Assembly: GCF_006385175.1 (NCBI RefSeq)
Contig: NZ_VFIY01000005.1
Span: 131,501 to 195,500, forward strand
Origin: Emcibacter nanhaiensis
Lineage (GTDB): Bacteria > Pseudomonadota > Alphaproteobacteria > Sphingomonadales > Emcibacteraceae
Direction of reading: 5' to 3'
Length of the DNA stretch: 64,000 nt
This document shows positions 30,460 to 43,646 of this stretch, in pieces. The position numbers and the translations under genes were made by a program. Below the pieces are notes generated by a model. The model worked only from the letters and a program-made list of their open reading frames with translations. It made no database searches and had not been told where the DNA came from. The stretch's first letter is position 1. The number at the start of each line of letters is the position of its first letter.

Positions 30460-32574
30460 ATGGCAGACAATTCATTCTGGAAAGTCAGAAGCGCCGGCAC
30501 GGCGATTTCCGTGCTGGTTTTGGCGGCGGCGGTGGCGGCCATGATCTTTGCTTTCAGGTTTGCAGAAGCGGAAAAAGAACGTGACCAGCTGGTCTGGCAG
30601 AACCAGATGTCGGTGATCCTGGCCGGCCGCCAGGCGGCGATCGAGGAATGGCTGGCGGAACAGACCACATCGCTGCAAAAACTCACCGACAATGCGGCAC
30701 TCCGGATCTATCTGGCCGGGGTGGCCGACATGCCCGAAGACCAGGCCAGCCGCACTGACGACCAGCTGGCGCAAATGGAATATCTCGGCAACCAGCTCAA
30801 AGGCCATGCCCTGCGCAATGGATTCGTGCCGCCGCGGCTGGAGGAAAGCCGCGAGATAGGCGCCAGTCTTGATGTGGCCCGCGTGGCCGGCCTCGCCCTG
30901 ACCAACGCCCAGGGCCAGGTATTGGTGTCCACCTCGGAAATGCCGTCGGTGACCCGGGCGGTGGCGGCCTATATGGAGGCCGGCGCCGGGACCGAACCGC
31001 TGGTCTACGGCCCCTATCCGGCGGAAAACGCCCAGCCGGTCATCGCTTTTGTGGCGCCCGTTTACGGGGTGCAGGAAGATGAGGATTCCGCCGCCATCGG
31101 GTTTGCCGTGGGGATCAAACTTCTGGACCAGGGCTTTTTCCGCAAACTCAACCAGCCCGGTGACATGTCCCGGACGGCCAGGACTTATCTGGTGCGGGAC
31201 CGGGCCGGGGTTGTGCAATATCTTTCCCCGGTGGAAATGAAGAATGGCGATGTCAACGCCCCCCTGACCTTCATGCTGGATGAAAAGACCCCGTCGCTGG
31301 CGGCGTCCTTTGTCCTCGAAAACCCGGGCGGGTTCGCCGAGCGGATCAATTATGAAGGCGACCGGGTGCTGGTCACCGGCCGGCAGATTGCCGGCACCGA
31401 CTGGAGCCTGGTGCGGACGGTTGATTCCACCGAGGTGCTTGGCCGGGTGGAAACCCGGCGGCGGAATATTTTGTGGATTTCCGGCCTGATTATCCTGACG
31501 GTCACCGTTCTGCTGCTTTTGATCTGGCGCCACGGCGTTTCGGTCCGGGTCAGCCAGGCGGCGGAACGGCAGCGGGTGCTGGCGGCAAAATATGAAAAGC
31601 TCAGTCATTTCATGGAAGTGGTGACCGACAGCCAGCCCACCTCGATCACCGCGGTGGACGAGGAAGGGCATTATACCTTTGCCAACCGGCAGGCGGAAAA
31701 GGAAATCGGCATGGCGCGCCAGGATATTATCGGCCAGCCGTTGAAGAAAATGCTGGAAGCTGCGGCGGCCCGGGAAGCCGCGGCCCATTGCCAGGAAGTG
31801 CTGGATGAGGACCGGGCGGTGTCTACCCTGCTCACCCGGGAGGACGGCCGCATGACCCTGAAGGCCGACTATCTGCCCCTGAATGTGGGAGGAGAAAAAG
31901 GCGTCCTGATGGTGATGGAGGACCTGACCCAGCTGGTCCGGGAACGGGAGCGGCGGGAACAGGCGCTGAAGAACCTGATCCAGACCCTGACCATGATCAT
32001 CGACAGCCGCGACCCCTATAGCGCCAATCATTCCGCCCGGGTTGCCGAAGTGGCCGGCACCATTGCCCGGGAAATGGAGTGTGACGATGTGACCGTGGAG
32101 ACGGTGGAAATTGCCGGCGCGCTGATGAACCTGGGCAAGATCCTGGTGCCGCGCGAGGTCCTGACCCGGCCCGGCGAACTGTCCTCCGAGGAACTGATGA
32201 CGGTGCGGGAAAGCATCCAGAAGAGTGCCGACATGCTGGAAGGGCTCGATTTTGAAGGGCCGGTGGTCGAGACCCTGCGCCAGATTCGCGCTCACTGGGA
32301 TGGCTCCGGTATGCCGGCGGGGCTGGCCGGTGAGGATATCCTGTTGTCCGCCCGTATTGTCGCCGTGGCCAATGCCTTTGTCGCCATGGTCAGTTCCCGC
32401 GCCCACCGGCCGGGACTGGATATGGAAGAATCAGCGCTGGTGCTGATGAATGATGCGGAAAAAATATATGACCGCCGGCCGGTTTCCAGCCTGCTGAATT
32501 ATCTGGAAAACCGCGGCGGGATTGAACAGTGGAAAAGTTTTGGCGTGTTTGACGCGCCGGTGGATGAGGCCTAG
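30460..32574 (+). CDS. Membrane sensor with periplasmic (Cache-type) region, PAS and degenerate HD-GYP domain
   Basis: 704 residues. Membrane segments at about 12-34 and 337-360 enclose a periplasmic region of 300 residues, probably Cache-like. A PAS domain follows at about 385-490 (ITAVDEEGHYTFANRQAEKEIGM), then an HD-GYP-like domain at about 500-690. The latter keeps NHSARVAEVA and HWDGSG but the HD pair is ALMNLGKI (HD replaced by MN), GYP is GMP, and ADxxDA is VANAFVAM. Metal-ligand residues are thus lost and c-di-GMP hydrolysis is unlikely. Convergent with the Hpt gene, stops overlapping by CTAG. Divergent from the LapG-like gene. Confidence 0.8.
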   Translation: MADNSFWKVRSAGTAISVLVLAAAVAAMIFAFRFAEAEKERDQLVWQNQMSVILAGRQAAIEEWLAEQTTSLQKLTDNAALRIYLAGVADMPEDQASRTDDQLAQMEYLGNQLKGHALRNGFVPPRLEESREIGASLDVARVAGLALTNAQGQVLVSTSEMPSVTRAVAAYMEAGAGTEPLVYGPYPAENAQPVIAFVAPVYGVQEDEDSAAIGFAVGIKLLDQGFFRKLNQPGDMSRTARTYLVRDRAGVVQYLSPVEMKNGDVNAPLTFMLDEKTPSLAASFVLENPGGFAERINYEGDRVLVTGRQIAGTDWSLVRTVDSTEVLGRVETRRRNILWISGLIILTVTVLLLLIWRHGVSVRVSQAAERQRVLAAKYEKLSHFMEVVTDSQPTSITAVDEEGHYTFANRQAEKEIGMARQDIIGQPLKKMLEAAAAREAAAHCQEVLDEDRAVSTLLTREDGRMTLKADYLPLNVGGEKGVLMVMEDLTQLVRERERREQALKNLIQTLTMIIDSRDPYSANHSARVAEVAGTIAREMECDDVTVETVEIAGALMNLGKILVPREVLTRPGELSSEELMTVRESIQKSADMLEGLDFEGPVVETLRQIRAHWDGSGMPAGLAGEDILLSARIVAVANAFVAMVSSRAHRPGLDMEESALVLMNDAEKIYDRRPVSSLLNYLENRGGIEQWKSFGVFDAPVDEA

Positions 32575-32993
32575 GCACCGTCCAGGGATTTATCGACCAT
32601 GCTTTTCAGCTGGGCAACCAGTTTCTGCCCGGCATGGCCGCCGGCGCCGGTGATATCGTCACTGATGATCAGGTCCATGGCCTTGAGATGGGCGTTGATA
32701 ATCTTGAAGCTCGCGGTTTCGGCCGGGTCCACCTTGCGCAGGTAGGAGCAGAGCGAGCCGCCGACATCTGTCATCAGGTGATAGCCGAAACTGCCGCCCA
32801 TGCCCTTGATATTATGAGACAGGTCATAGAGCTGTTCCAGCACGCCCGCAGTGAACTTTTTCCGGCCGTCTTCATACAGTTCAATGATACTGAACATGTC
32901 CTTGATCTGGCTGCGGGTCCAGTGGAGGTAGGTATCTGCAAGGCCGTTGATGGCTTCCTGGGCTTGTGAAACGGGATTCAGGGGAGAACTCAT
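32571..32993 (-). CDS. Hpt-domain phosphotransfer-like protein
   Basis: 140 residues, helical. The histidine of the Hpt motif is His60 in YDLSHNIKGMGGSFGYHLMT, with the small residues after it that Hpt domains need; the helices before (HWTRSQIKDMFSIIELYEDG) and after (VGGSLCSYLRKVD) fit. It probably receives or shuttles phosphate between a hybrid kinase and a response regulator, neither of which adjoins it. A perfect CtrA-type site lies 117 bases upstream. Confidence 0.75.
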   Translation of the reverse strand: MSSPLNPVSQAQEAINGLADTYLHWTRSQIKDMFSIIELYEDGRKKFTAGVLEQLYDLSHNIKGMGGSFGYHLMTDVGGSLCSYLRKVDPAETASFKIINAHLKAMDLIISDDITGAGGHAGQKLVAQLKSMVDKSLDGA

Positions 32994-33109
32994 AGATGGC
33001 TCTCCGGCACGCCGAAACCTGAAAACAGCGGGGTGGTCATGGTAAAAATACGGTCAGATAATTTCGGCATCCAGGGGCTCTCCTTGATCCCAATGCTAGG
33101 GGCGAAAGA

Positions 33110-33125
33110 GTTAACAAAGGGTTAA
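33110..33125 (-). promoter_or_regulatory. Candidate CtrA-binding site (TTAA-N7-TTAAC)
   Basis: Read on the minus strand the sequence is TTAA CCCTTTG TTAA C, matching the CtrA consensus TTAA-N7-TTAAC exactly. It is 117 bases ahead of the Hpt gene start on the same strand. Pattern match only; nothing shows binding. Confidence 0.5.
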
Positions 33126-33170
33126 TGTCCAGGCCGCTTTTAGAGGGCCTGCAGCCGATGCCGGAAGTAA

Positions 33171-33203
33171 AGAAAAAAGCGTCCTGTCTGGTGACAGGAC
33201 GCT
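33171..33203 (-). terminator. Rho-independent terminator of the small membrane protein gene
   Basis: A perfect 11-bp stem AGCGTCCTGTC (33178-33188) / GACAGGACGCT (33193-33203), loop TGGT. On the minus strand it is followed by TTTTTTCT. It lies 58 bases after the stop of the 33261-33470 gene. Confidence 0.9.
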
Positions 33204-33260
33204 CAAGTAAAAGTACTTATCAGGGCTTAAGTACTCAGGGTATCTGTGGAGGAAATGGAA

Positions 33261-33470
33261 TCACTCGGGATGCTTGGCTTCCCAATCTTTGACAACCTTA
33301 CTGCGGCTGGTCAAAATGCCGCTCACCACATAAATACACAACCAGCCAACGAATACGGTGACGATCATGAATGTGGCCGGTAACAGCAGGTCGGGACCTG
33401 TCAGCATAATGGAGATCCAGAGGATCAGTGCCAAAAATGCGCTACCGGCGAACGTAAGGATATTTGTCAT
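33261..33470 (-). CDS. Small two-segment membrane protein
   Basis: 69 residues, not assigned to a family. Two hydrophobic segments (TFAGSAFLALILWISIMLTG and ATFMIVTVFVGWLCIYVVSG) predict an inner-membrane hairpin with a charged cytoplasmic tail (SRSKVVKDWEAKHPE). Isolated, with a strong terminator downstream and GGAAAA before the ATG. The terminator supports a real gene. Confidence 0.65.
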   Translation of the reverse strand: MTNILTFAGSAFLALILWISIMLTGPDLLLPATFMIVTVFVGWLCIYVVSGILTSRSKVVKDWEAKHPE

Positions 33471-33582
33471 TATTTTTCCTTTTCCAATACTGAGTCTTAT
33501 AACAGCCCTGTGAATCTGTTCACATTGACATAGGTCAAATTAATGAAACTTGGGAAAATTTCAAGCAACTTCTGCAGGAAGT

Positions 33583-33612
33583 AAAAGAAACCTCCGGCCG
33601 ACAGGCCGGAGG
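33583..33612 (-). terminator. Rho-independent terminator of the SleB-type gene
   Basis: CCTCCGGCC (33591-33599) pairs with GGCCGGAGG (33604-33612), loop GACA, 9 bp, followed on the minus strand by TTTCTTTTAC. Confidence 0.85.
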
Positions 33613-33620
33613 GACGTGGA

Positions 33621-34220
33621 TCAGGATTCTTCCCGATAGAAAATATGCTTGCCGACCTGTAGCGTCGGACGCATGTGACTGGCCCAGCTCGGGCTGACGT
33701 AGGTGGCGTGATAATGGGTGGAGCGGGCGGTAATGTCGCTGTAGGTATTGCTCAGGACCCGTTCCGCGATCTGGATGGCGACTTCCCAGGAGGCCATTTC
33801 GTAGGGATTGTCGGACCGGCCGTCACAGGCAAAGGAGAACTGGCACAGGTTGCGCATATGTTCATTCTGGAACACCACGCCGCAGATGCTGTCCGGGAAC
33901 CGATGGTCCTTGACCCGGTTCATGATGACATAGGCCACAGCCACCTGGCCTTCATAGGGTTCGCTGCGGGCCTCGAAATAAATGCCCTGGGCCAGGCAGC
34001 GGAACTCTTCCGGAGAAATACTGACCTGGTCAACCTGGCTGTACAGGTCGCGCTGGCGGTTGCCCGCCGCCGACTTTGCGATGCTCAGGCTCGATTCCTT
34101 GACCACGGCCGGTGCAATAGACGCTTCGCTTTCGGACTGTGTGGCAAGAAAAACACCGGTGACGGCCAGCATAATGCCGACCGGGACCAACAGACTTGCA
34201 ATAACTCCAAACTTCTTCAT
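33621..34220 (-). CDS. Cell-wall hydrolase, SleB/CwlJ family
   Basis: 199 residues from ATG 34220, after GGAGAGCTGTT; the open frame continues upstream without homology. An N-terminal hydrophobic segment (IASLLVPVGIMLAVTGVFLAT) anchors or exports the protein. The hydrolase-2 domain at about 65-199 has the pattern CLAQGIYFEARSEPYEGQVAVAYVIMNR with the catalytic Glu, and FSFACDGRSD and HYHATYVSPSWA near the end. It is probably a lytic peptidoglycan enzyme in the periplasm. Strong terminator after it. Confidence 0.85.
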   Translation of the reverse strand: MKKFGVIASLLVPVGIMLAVTGVFLATQSESEASIAPAVVKESSLSIAKSAAGNRQRDLYSQVDQVSISPEEFRCLAQGIYFEARSEPYEGQVAVAYVIMNRVKDHRFPDSICGVVFQNEHMRNLCQFSFACDGRSDNPYEMASWEVAIQIAERVLSNTYSDITARSTHYHATYVSPSWASHMRPTLQVGKHIFYREES

Positions 34221-34560
34221 AACAGCTCTCCATCCGAAAAACCGGATACAGGGTTGCCTTAACAATTTTAAGCGCACGACAACCGTCGAACAGGTTACCA
34301 CCTGATCGAAACCCACTTCTGAAAGTGCCTTGCAACTATGTTTATGATTATTGTTAGGCTGTTTCCTCACAAATTCCGGTTCAAGCCAAACGTCCGGAAT
34401 TCAATTGCCGCCATTTAAATTCTCAACTAAAACTCTACTGGTTAGCGAAGCGGCTCCGCTTGATTCGCGGCGAATTTAGTCAAATTTTAACTAACTGTCA
34501 ACTTGTTGGCAAGAAAACGTTAAGGAAATCCGCCATTTTTGGCTCTCAGGAACATTCGAG
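34221..34560. other. Divergent intergenic region with a small hairpin
   Basis: 340 bases between the SleB-type gene and the 34561 gene. It is AT-rich; a short hairpin AAGCGG-CT-CCGCTT lies at 34447-34460. No promoter consensus and no gene were recognised. Confidence 0.4.
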
Positions 34561-34896
34561 ATGAGTAAAAAGCCCATAAAGCTCAATGCGTTACAAAAAA
34601 AGACCCTGGCCCTGTTCCAGGAGCTGGCAAAACACCCGGAAAGCGGTAGTTTTGATGCAGACTCGGGGGAGGCGACGGTGGCTTTCCTGCCCCGCCCGCA
34701 TGGCGATCATGTCCATATCGGCGATTATGTGGTGTCGGCCCGGGACGCCAGCGGGTTCCAGAATGAAAAGGTCTGGCAGGCGCTTGAGCGCAAGGGGCTG
34801 ATCCGGTCGGGCTATCCCCTCCAGCTCACCCTGACCGCTGACGGCCTGGCCTATGAAACAGGCCTCCTGGGGGCGCTGGAACAGTCCGACCACTGA
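34561..34896 (+). CDS. Conserved hypothetical protein
   Basis: 111 residues. It was not recognised as a named family. The first half is basic and helical (IKLNALQKKTLALFQELAKHP), then an acidic stretch and the patch FLPRPHGDHVHIGDYVVSARDASGF, with a HGDHVH histidine cluster that might bind metal. The second half (VWQALERKGLIRSGYPLQLTLTADGLAYETG) looks like a winged-helix-type wing. No signal peptide and no neighbour that explains it. Confidence 0.6.
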   Translation: MSKKPIKLNALQKKTLALFQELAKHPESGSFDADSGEATVAFLPRPHGDHVHIGDYVVSARDASGFQNEKVWQALERKGLIRSGYPLQLTLTADGLAYETGLLGALEQSDH

Positions 34897-35026
34897 GGTG
34901 CAAGTGGATTGACTTCACAAATATTTGATGACGGGCTGTCGGCGGGAAAACGTATAAAAGGATGCAGCTAGGGGTATCGGGCCCGCAACGGCTTGGCAAC
35001 GGAACATGAAACAAAAAGGGAAGACT

Positions 35027-35854
35027 ATGTATCTGACAAAGGGAATATCAGCAGGAAAACGTCTGTTCGGCCTGGGGGCCATCACCGTGGTAATGATTCT
35101 GGGCGCCGCGTCCGCCGGCACAGCCATGACCTTGGACGAGGTGATCGCCGGCGATCACCGCACCGCCGGGGAAAAGGCGCGCGACCAGTACCGCCACCCC
35201 AAGGAGACTCTGGAATTTTTCGGTCTTAAAAAGGACATGACGGTCGTCGAACTGACGCCCGGCGCCGGCGGCTGGTACCAGAAAATCCTCGCCCCCTATC
35301 TTCGGGACGAGGGGGTCTATTACGGCGCCTCTTATAATCCGGAAAGCACGCGGGACTATTACAAGCGTGCCATTGCGAAGGAAAAAGAGCGCCTGGACAG
35401 CCGCCCCGACCTTTATGGCAAGGTCAGGATGACGGTGCTGGAGCCCCCTGCCCACCTGAATGTCGCCCCGGCAGGCAGTGCGGACATGGTACTGACCTTC
35501 CGTAACTATCATAACTGGGCCATGGGCGGGCAGGAGAAAGCGGTTCTCGCCGCGGCCTTCAAGGCGCTGAAGCCGGGCGGGATTTTCGGCATCACCGATC
35601 ATCGCCGCGCGCAGCCGGCGGAGCGCAGCGGTTATATTGACCCGGAAGCCGTCAAGGCGGTGGCCAAGGCAGTCGGCTTTGAGTTCGTCGCCTCGTCCGA
35701 GATCAACGCCAATCCGAAAGACGTGGGCGATCATGAAAAAGGGGTCTGGACCCTGCCGCCGACTCTGTCCGGCGATCCGGCACATCATGAGGCAATGAAG
35801 AAAATCGGCGAAAGCGACCGCTTTACCCTGAAATTCCGCAAACCGGTCAATTAA
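35027..35854 (+). CDS. Exported class I SAM-dependent methyltransferase-like protein
   Basis: 275 residues from ATG 35027, preceded by AAGGGAAGACT; ATG 35006 would add seven residues. A signal peptide (RLFGLGAITVVMILGAASAGTA) is followed by a Rossmann methyltransferase core: VVELTPGAGGWYQKIL for the SAM loop, and the motifs MVLTFRNYHNWAM and ALKPGGIFGITDHR. Family members are widespread in Proteobacteria but of unknown substrate. A SAM-dependent enzyme with a signal peptide is unusual because SAM is cytoplasmic. Single gene. Confidence 0.8.
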   Translation: MYLTKGISAGKRLFGLGAITVVMILGAASAGTAMTLDEVIAGDHRTAGEKARDQYRHPKETLEFFGLKKDMTVVELTPGAGGWYQKILAPYLRDEGVYYGASYNPESTRDYYKRAIAKEKERLDSRPDLYGKVRMTVLEPPAHLNVAPAGSADMVLTFRNYHNWAMGGQEKAVLAAAFKALKPGGIFGITDHRRAQPAERSGYIDPEAVKAVAKAVGFEFVASSEINANPKDVGDHEKGVWTLPPTLSGDPAHHEAMKKIGESDRFTLKFRKPVN

Positions 35855-35879
35855 ATCTTAGTCTGCCGGGACGAGCGGC

Positions 35880-36287
35880 TTAATGCTGTTCGTCCCCCTT
35901 GAGGCCAAGCGCCCACATCATGCCGACCACCCCGCCCTTGAGGACCGGCAGCAGCGCTAGCGACAGGGCCAGGGCCACTGTCGGCCACAGGGTAATCTGC
36001 AGCCAGGTGGGCGGGTGGAGTATGGCTTCCATATAGACCAGGGCCGGTACCACGATATGGCCGACGATAAAGATGGTGAGATAGGGCGGGAAATCATCCG
36101 CCCGGATGTCGCCCAGTTCCGTTTTGCAGACATCACACTCCCCGGTCACCTTCAGGTAGCCGGAAAAGGCCCGGCCTTCGCCGCAACAGGGGCATTTGCG
36201 CCTGAGCCCCTTTTTGATGGCCTCCATAACTGAGGGCTTGCTGCCGCCGTAGCTTTTGGCAGTCTGGCTGTCGACAATATCGTTCAT
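35880..36287 (-). CDS. DUF983 membrane protein
   Basis: 135 residues. N-terminal zinc-ribbon-like CPCCGEGRAFSGYLKVTGECDVC with two CxxC pairs, then DDFPPYLTIFIVGHIVVPALVY and ITLWPTVALALSLALLPVLKG, the two hydrophobic segments of DUF983. The function is unknown. Immediately downstream of the 3-hydroxyisobutyrate dehydrogenase-type gene (14 bases), same strand, so part of slyX-mmsB-like-DUF983. Confidence 0.85.
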   Translation of the reverse strand: MNDIVDSQTAKSYGGSKPSVMEAIKKGLRRKCPCCGEGRAFSGYLKVTGECDVCKTELGDIRADDFPPYLTIFIVGHIVVPALVYMEAILHPPTWLQITLWPTVALALSLALLPVLKGGVVGMMWALGLKGDEQH

Positions 36288-36301
36288 CCCTGAAACTCCG
36301 A

Positions 36302-37177
36302 TTACTTGTTTCTGTTCAGACGCGCGATCAGGCTGGAGGTATCCCAGCGACCGCCGCCCATGTCCTGGACTTCGGCATAGAACTGGTCCACCAGGGCCGT
36401 GAGCGGCAGGCTGGCCCCGTTATTCCGGGCCTCATCGAGCACAATGCCCAGGTCCTTGCGCATCCAGTCTACGGCAAAGCCGTAATCAAACTCCCCCTTC
36501 AGCATGGTTTCATAGCGGTTTTCCATCTGCCAGCTCTGGGCGGCACCCTTGGAAATGGCGTCGATGACCTCGGCTCCGTCCATGTCGGCGGCCTGCAGGA
36601 AATGCAGCGCTTCGGACAGCCCCTGCACCACCCCGGCGATGCAGATCTGGTTGGCCATCTTGGCGATCTGGCCGTTGCCGGCGTCGCCCAGGTATTTCAT
36701 TTTGCGCGCATAGCAGTCCATAACCGGCTCGGCCAGGTCGTAAGCATTCTTGTCGCCGCCGATCATCACCGTCAGCGCGCCGTTTTCCGCCCCGGCCTGG
36801 CCGCCGGAGACTGGCGCGTCGAGGAACAAAAAGCCTTTTTCCGTTGCCGCCTTGTGCAGCTCCCGCGCCAGGCTGGCGGATGCTGTGGTGTGATCGACAA
36901 AGATCGCACCGGGCTTCATACCCATATAGGCACCATCGTCACCGAATACAATAGACCGCACGTCGTCGTCATTGCCGACGCAGGCGAAGACAAGATCGGC
37001 ATCTGCAGCCGCTTTCCGCGGCGTCGCAGCCATGTCGCCGCCATAGGTGGCGCACCAGTCTTCCGCTTTTGCCGTCGTGCGGTTATAAACCGTGACCTGG
37101 TGTCCCGCTTTTTGCAGATGACCGGCCATGGGATAGCCCATGACGCCAAGTCCGATGAATGCCAGTTTTTTACTCAT
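36302..37177 (-). CDS. 3-Hydroxyisobutyrate dehydrogenase-family NAD-binding enzyme
   Basis: 291 residues from ATG 37177; a TTG at 37192 would overlap slyX. It has the N-terminal Rossmann loop FIGLGVMGYPMAGHL, the substrate signature FLDAPVSGGQAGAENG, the catalytic Lys in GQIAKMANQ, and the second domain. The beta-hydroxyacid dehydrogenases include MmsB, tartronate semialdehyde reductase and others; the exact substrate is not decided. Confidence 0.85.
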   Translation of the reverse strand: MSKKLAFIGLGVMGYPMAGHLQKAGHQVTVYNRTTAKAEDWCATYGGDMAATPRKAAADADLVFACVGNDDDVRSIVFGDDGAYMGMKPGAIFVDHTTASASLARELHKAATEKGFLFLDAPVSGGQAGAENGALTVMIGGDKNAYDLAEPVMDCYARKMKYLGDAGNGQIAKMANQICIAGVVQGLSEALHFLQAADMDGAEVIDAISKGAAQSWQMENRYETMLKGEFDYGFAVDWMRKDLGIVLDEARNNGASLPLTALVDQFYAEVQDMGGGRWDTSSLIARLNRNK

Positions 37178-37188
37178 ATTCTTGTCCG

Positions 37189-37404
37189 TCAATAATGGGG
37201 CGGTTTTTCATAGACCGGGCCCTGGCCTTCGTCGGCATCCTCTTCGAGGACACTGAGGCGGCTTTCGGTCTTCTGGAGGGATTTCTTCAGCCGGTCGATC
37301 TCGTGCCACTGCCGGGTGACCATGTCGCTCAGGTCGTGGATCTGCTGATCCTGATGGGCCAGGCGAATCTCCAGGTCGGTCAGTTTGTCGGAAGTATCTG
37401 TCAT
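37189..37404 (-). CDS. slyX: SlyX family protein
   Basis: 71 residues of coiled-coil heptads (LTDLEIRLAHQDQQIHDLSDMV, EIDRLKKSLQKTESRLSVLE) ending in the family's PPHY. SlyX-type proteins are small and of unknown function. Just upstream of the dehydrogenase gene on the same strand. Confidence 0.85.
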   Translation of the reverse strand: MTDTSDKLTDLEIRLAHQDQQIHDLSDMVTRQWHEIDRLKKSLQKTESRLSVLEEDADEGQGPVYEKPPHY

Positions 37405-37486
37405 GCTTTGCCTATATCATGTGCGGGCGCACCCTCCAAGGCCTAATACATCGGCCTTCGGTGATATATAGTGCCGGGCCCGGCAG

Positions 37487-37517
37487 AAAAAAGCCCCGAA
37501 GATCTCTCTCCGGGGCT
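37487..37517 (-). terminator. Rho-independent terminator of gltBD
   Basis: On the minus strand AGCCCCG (37517-37511) pairs with CGGGGCT (37498-37492) around a 12-base loop, then TTTTTT (37492-37487). It is about 50 bases after the gltD stop. Confidence 0.8.
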
Positions 37518-37566
37518 CAGTGTTTGATCGATATTGGGTATTTAACGATCAAGAATTCTTGGAATA

Positions 37567-38988
37567 TCAGCGCGGCAGCTTGGTGGATCCCATCAGGAAT
37601 TCATCCACGGCGCGGGCCGCCTGGCGGCCTTCGCGGATCGCCCAGACCACCAGCGACTGGCCGCGGCGCATGTCGCCGGCGGCAAAGACCTGGGGCAGGC
37701 TGGTCTGATACTGGTCGGTATCGGCCAGCACGTTGCCGCGCCCGTCCAGGGATACCCCCAGTTCGTCCAGCATGCCTTCCTTGACCGGGTTGGTGAAACC
37801 CATGGCCAGCAGCACCAGGTCGGCCTCGATCTCGAACTCGCTGCCGTCGATTTTCTGGAAGTTGGCATCCACCTTAAAGCATTTGAGGGCGGCCACATTG
37901 CCGTTGCCGTCATCGATGAATTCGGCGGTGTTGATACTCCAGTCCCGATCGGCGCCCTCCTCCTGGGAGGTGGAGGTGCGCAGCTTCATGGGCCAGTTGG
38001 GCCAGGTCAGGCCCTTGTTTTCCTTGACCGGCGGTTTCGGCATGATCTCGATCTGGGTAACGGACAGGGCCCGCTGGCGGATCGAGGTGCCGATACAGTC
38101 GGATCCGGTGTCGCCGCCGCCGATGACCACGACTTTCTTGCCGCCGGCGAGAATGTCCTTTTCATTGCCGAGCGGTTCCTCGGAAACCCGGCGGTTCTGC
38201 TGGGTCAGGAACTCCATGGCGAAATGAACGCCGTTAAGCTCGCGGCCCGGCACCGGCAGGTCGCGGGGCTGTTCGGAGCCGCCGGTCAGCAGCACCGCAT
38301 CATAATGGTCGACCAGCTTCTGGGCCGGAATATCCTCACCCACGGTCATGCTGGTCCAGAAGGTCACCCCTTCCTCTTCCATCTGGCGCACGCGCCGGTC
38401 AATCAGCTTCTTGTCCAGTTTGAAATCGGGGATGCCATAGCGCAGCAGGCCGCCGACCCGGCGGTTTTTCTCGTACACGGCCACATTGTGACCGGCCCGG
38501 GCCAGCTGCTGGGCGGCGGCAAGGCCGGCCGGGCCGCCACCGACGACGGCGACTTTCTTGCCGGTTTTTTCCCTGGCCGGCTGCGGTCTGACCCAGCCGT
38601 TTTCCCAGCCCTTGTCGATAATGGCGCATTCGATGGTCTTGATGGTGACCGGCATATCCTCGATGTTGAGGGTACAGGCCGCCTCACAGGGCGCCGGGCA
38701 GATGCGGCCGGTAAATTCCGGGAAGTTATTGGTGGAATGCAGGGTCTCCAGCGCGGTTTCCCAGTCCTCGTTCCAGACCATGTCGTTCCAGTCCGGGATC
38801 ATGTTGTTGACCGGACAGCCGCTGTGGCAATAGGGAATGCCGCAGTCCATGCAGCGTCCGCCCTGCTGGACCACCACATTTTCCGGCAGCGGATTGACGA
38901 ACTCGCTATAGTGGCGGACGCGGTCACCGGCAGGGGCATAGGTCCGGTCCTGACGTGAGATTTCCAGAAATCCAGTAGGTTTACCCAT
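37567..38988 (-). CDS. gltD: Glutamate synthase small subunit
   Basis: 473 residues. Begins [15 protein letters not shown] with the Fe-S cysteines [17 protein letters not shown] and [13 protein letters not shown], then FAD site [19 protein letters not shown] and the NADPH site [15 protein letters not shown]. Feeds electrons from NADPH to the large subunit. Two bases separate it from gltB. Full length. Confidence 0.97.
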   Translation of the reverse strand: MGKPTGFLEISRQDRTYAPAGDRVRHYSEFVNPLPENVVVQQGGRCMDCGIPYCHSGCPVNNMIPDWNDMVWNEDWETALETLHSTNNFPEFTGRICPAPCEAACTLNIEDMPVTIKTIECAIIDKGWENGWVRPQPAREKTGKKVAVVGGGPAGLAAAQQLARAGHNVAVYEKNRRVGGLLRYGIPDFKLDKKLIDRRVRQMEEEGVTFWTSMTVGEDIPAQKLVDHYDAVLLTGGSEQPRDLPVPGRELNGVHFAMEFLTQQNRRVSEEPLGNEKDILAGGKKVVVIGGGDTGSDCIGTSIRQRALSVTQIEIMPKPPVKENKGLTWPNWPMKLRTSTSQEEGADRDWSINTAEFIDDGNGNVAALKCFKVDANFQKIDGSEFEIEADLVLLAMGFTNPVKEGMLDELGVSLDGRGNVLADTDQYQTSLPQVFAAGDMRRGQSLVVWAIREGRQAARAVDEFLMGSTKLPR

Positions 38989-38990
38989 GA

Positions 38991-43646
<4,656 letters not shown>

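Noticed and set aside
30472-32406. Minus-strand frame of 644 codons under the HD-GYP-like gene
   Set aside because: Antisense shadow with His/Gly/Gln-rich composition; the plus-strand protein has clear membrane, PAS and HD-type segments.
33839-33851. TGGCACAGGTTGC inside the SleB-type gene as a sigma-54 promoter
   Set aside because: The gap between the two elements is too short and it lies within coding sequence.
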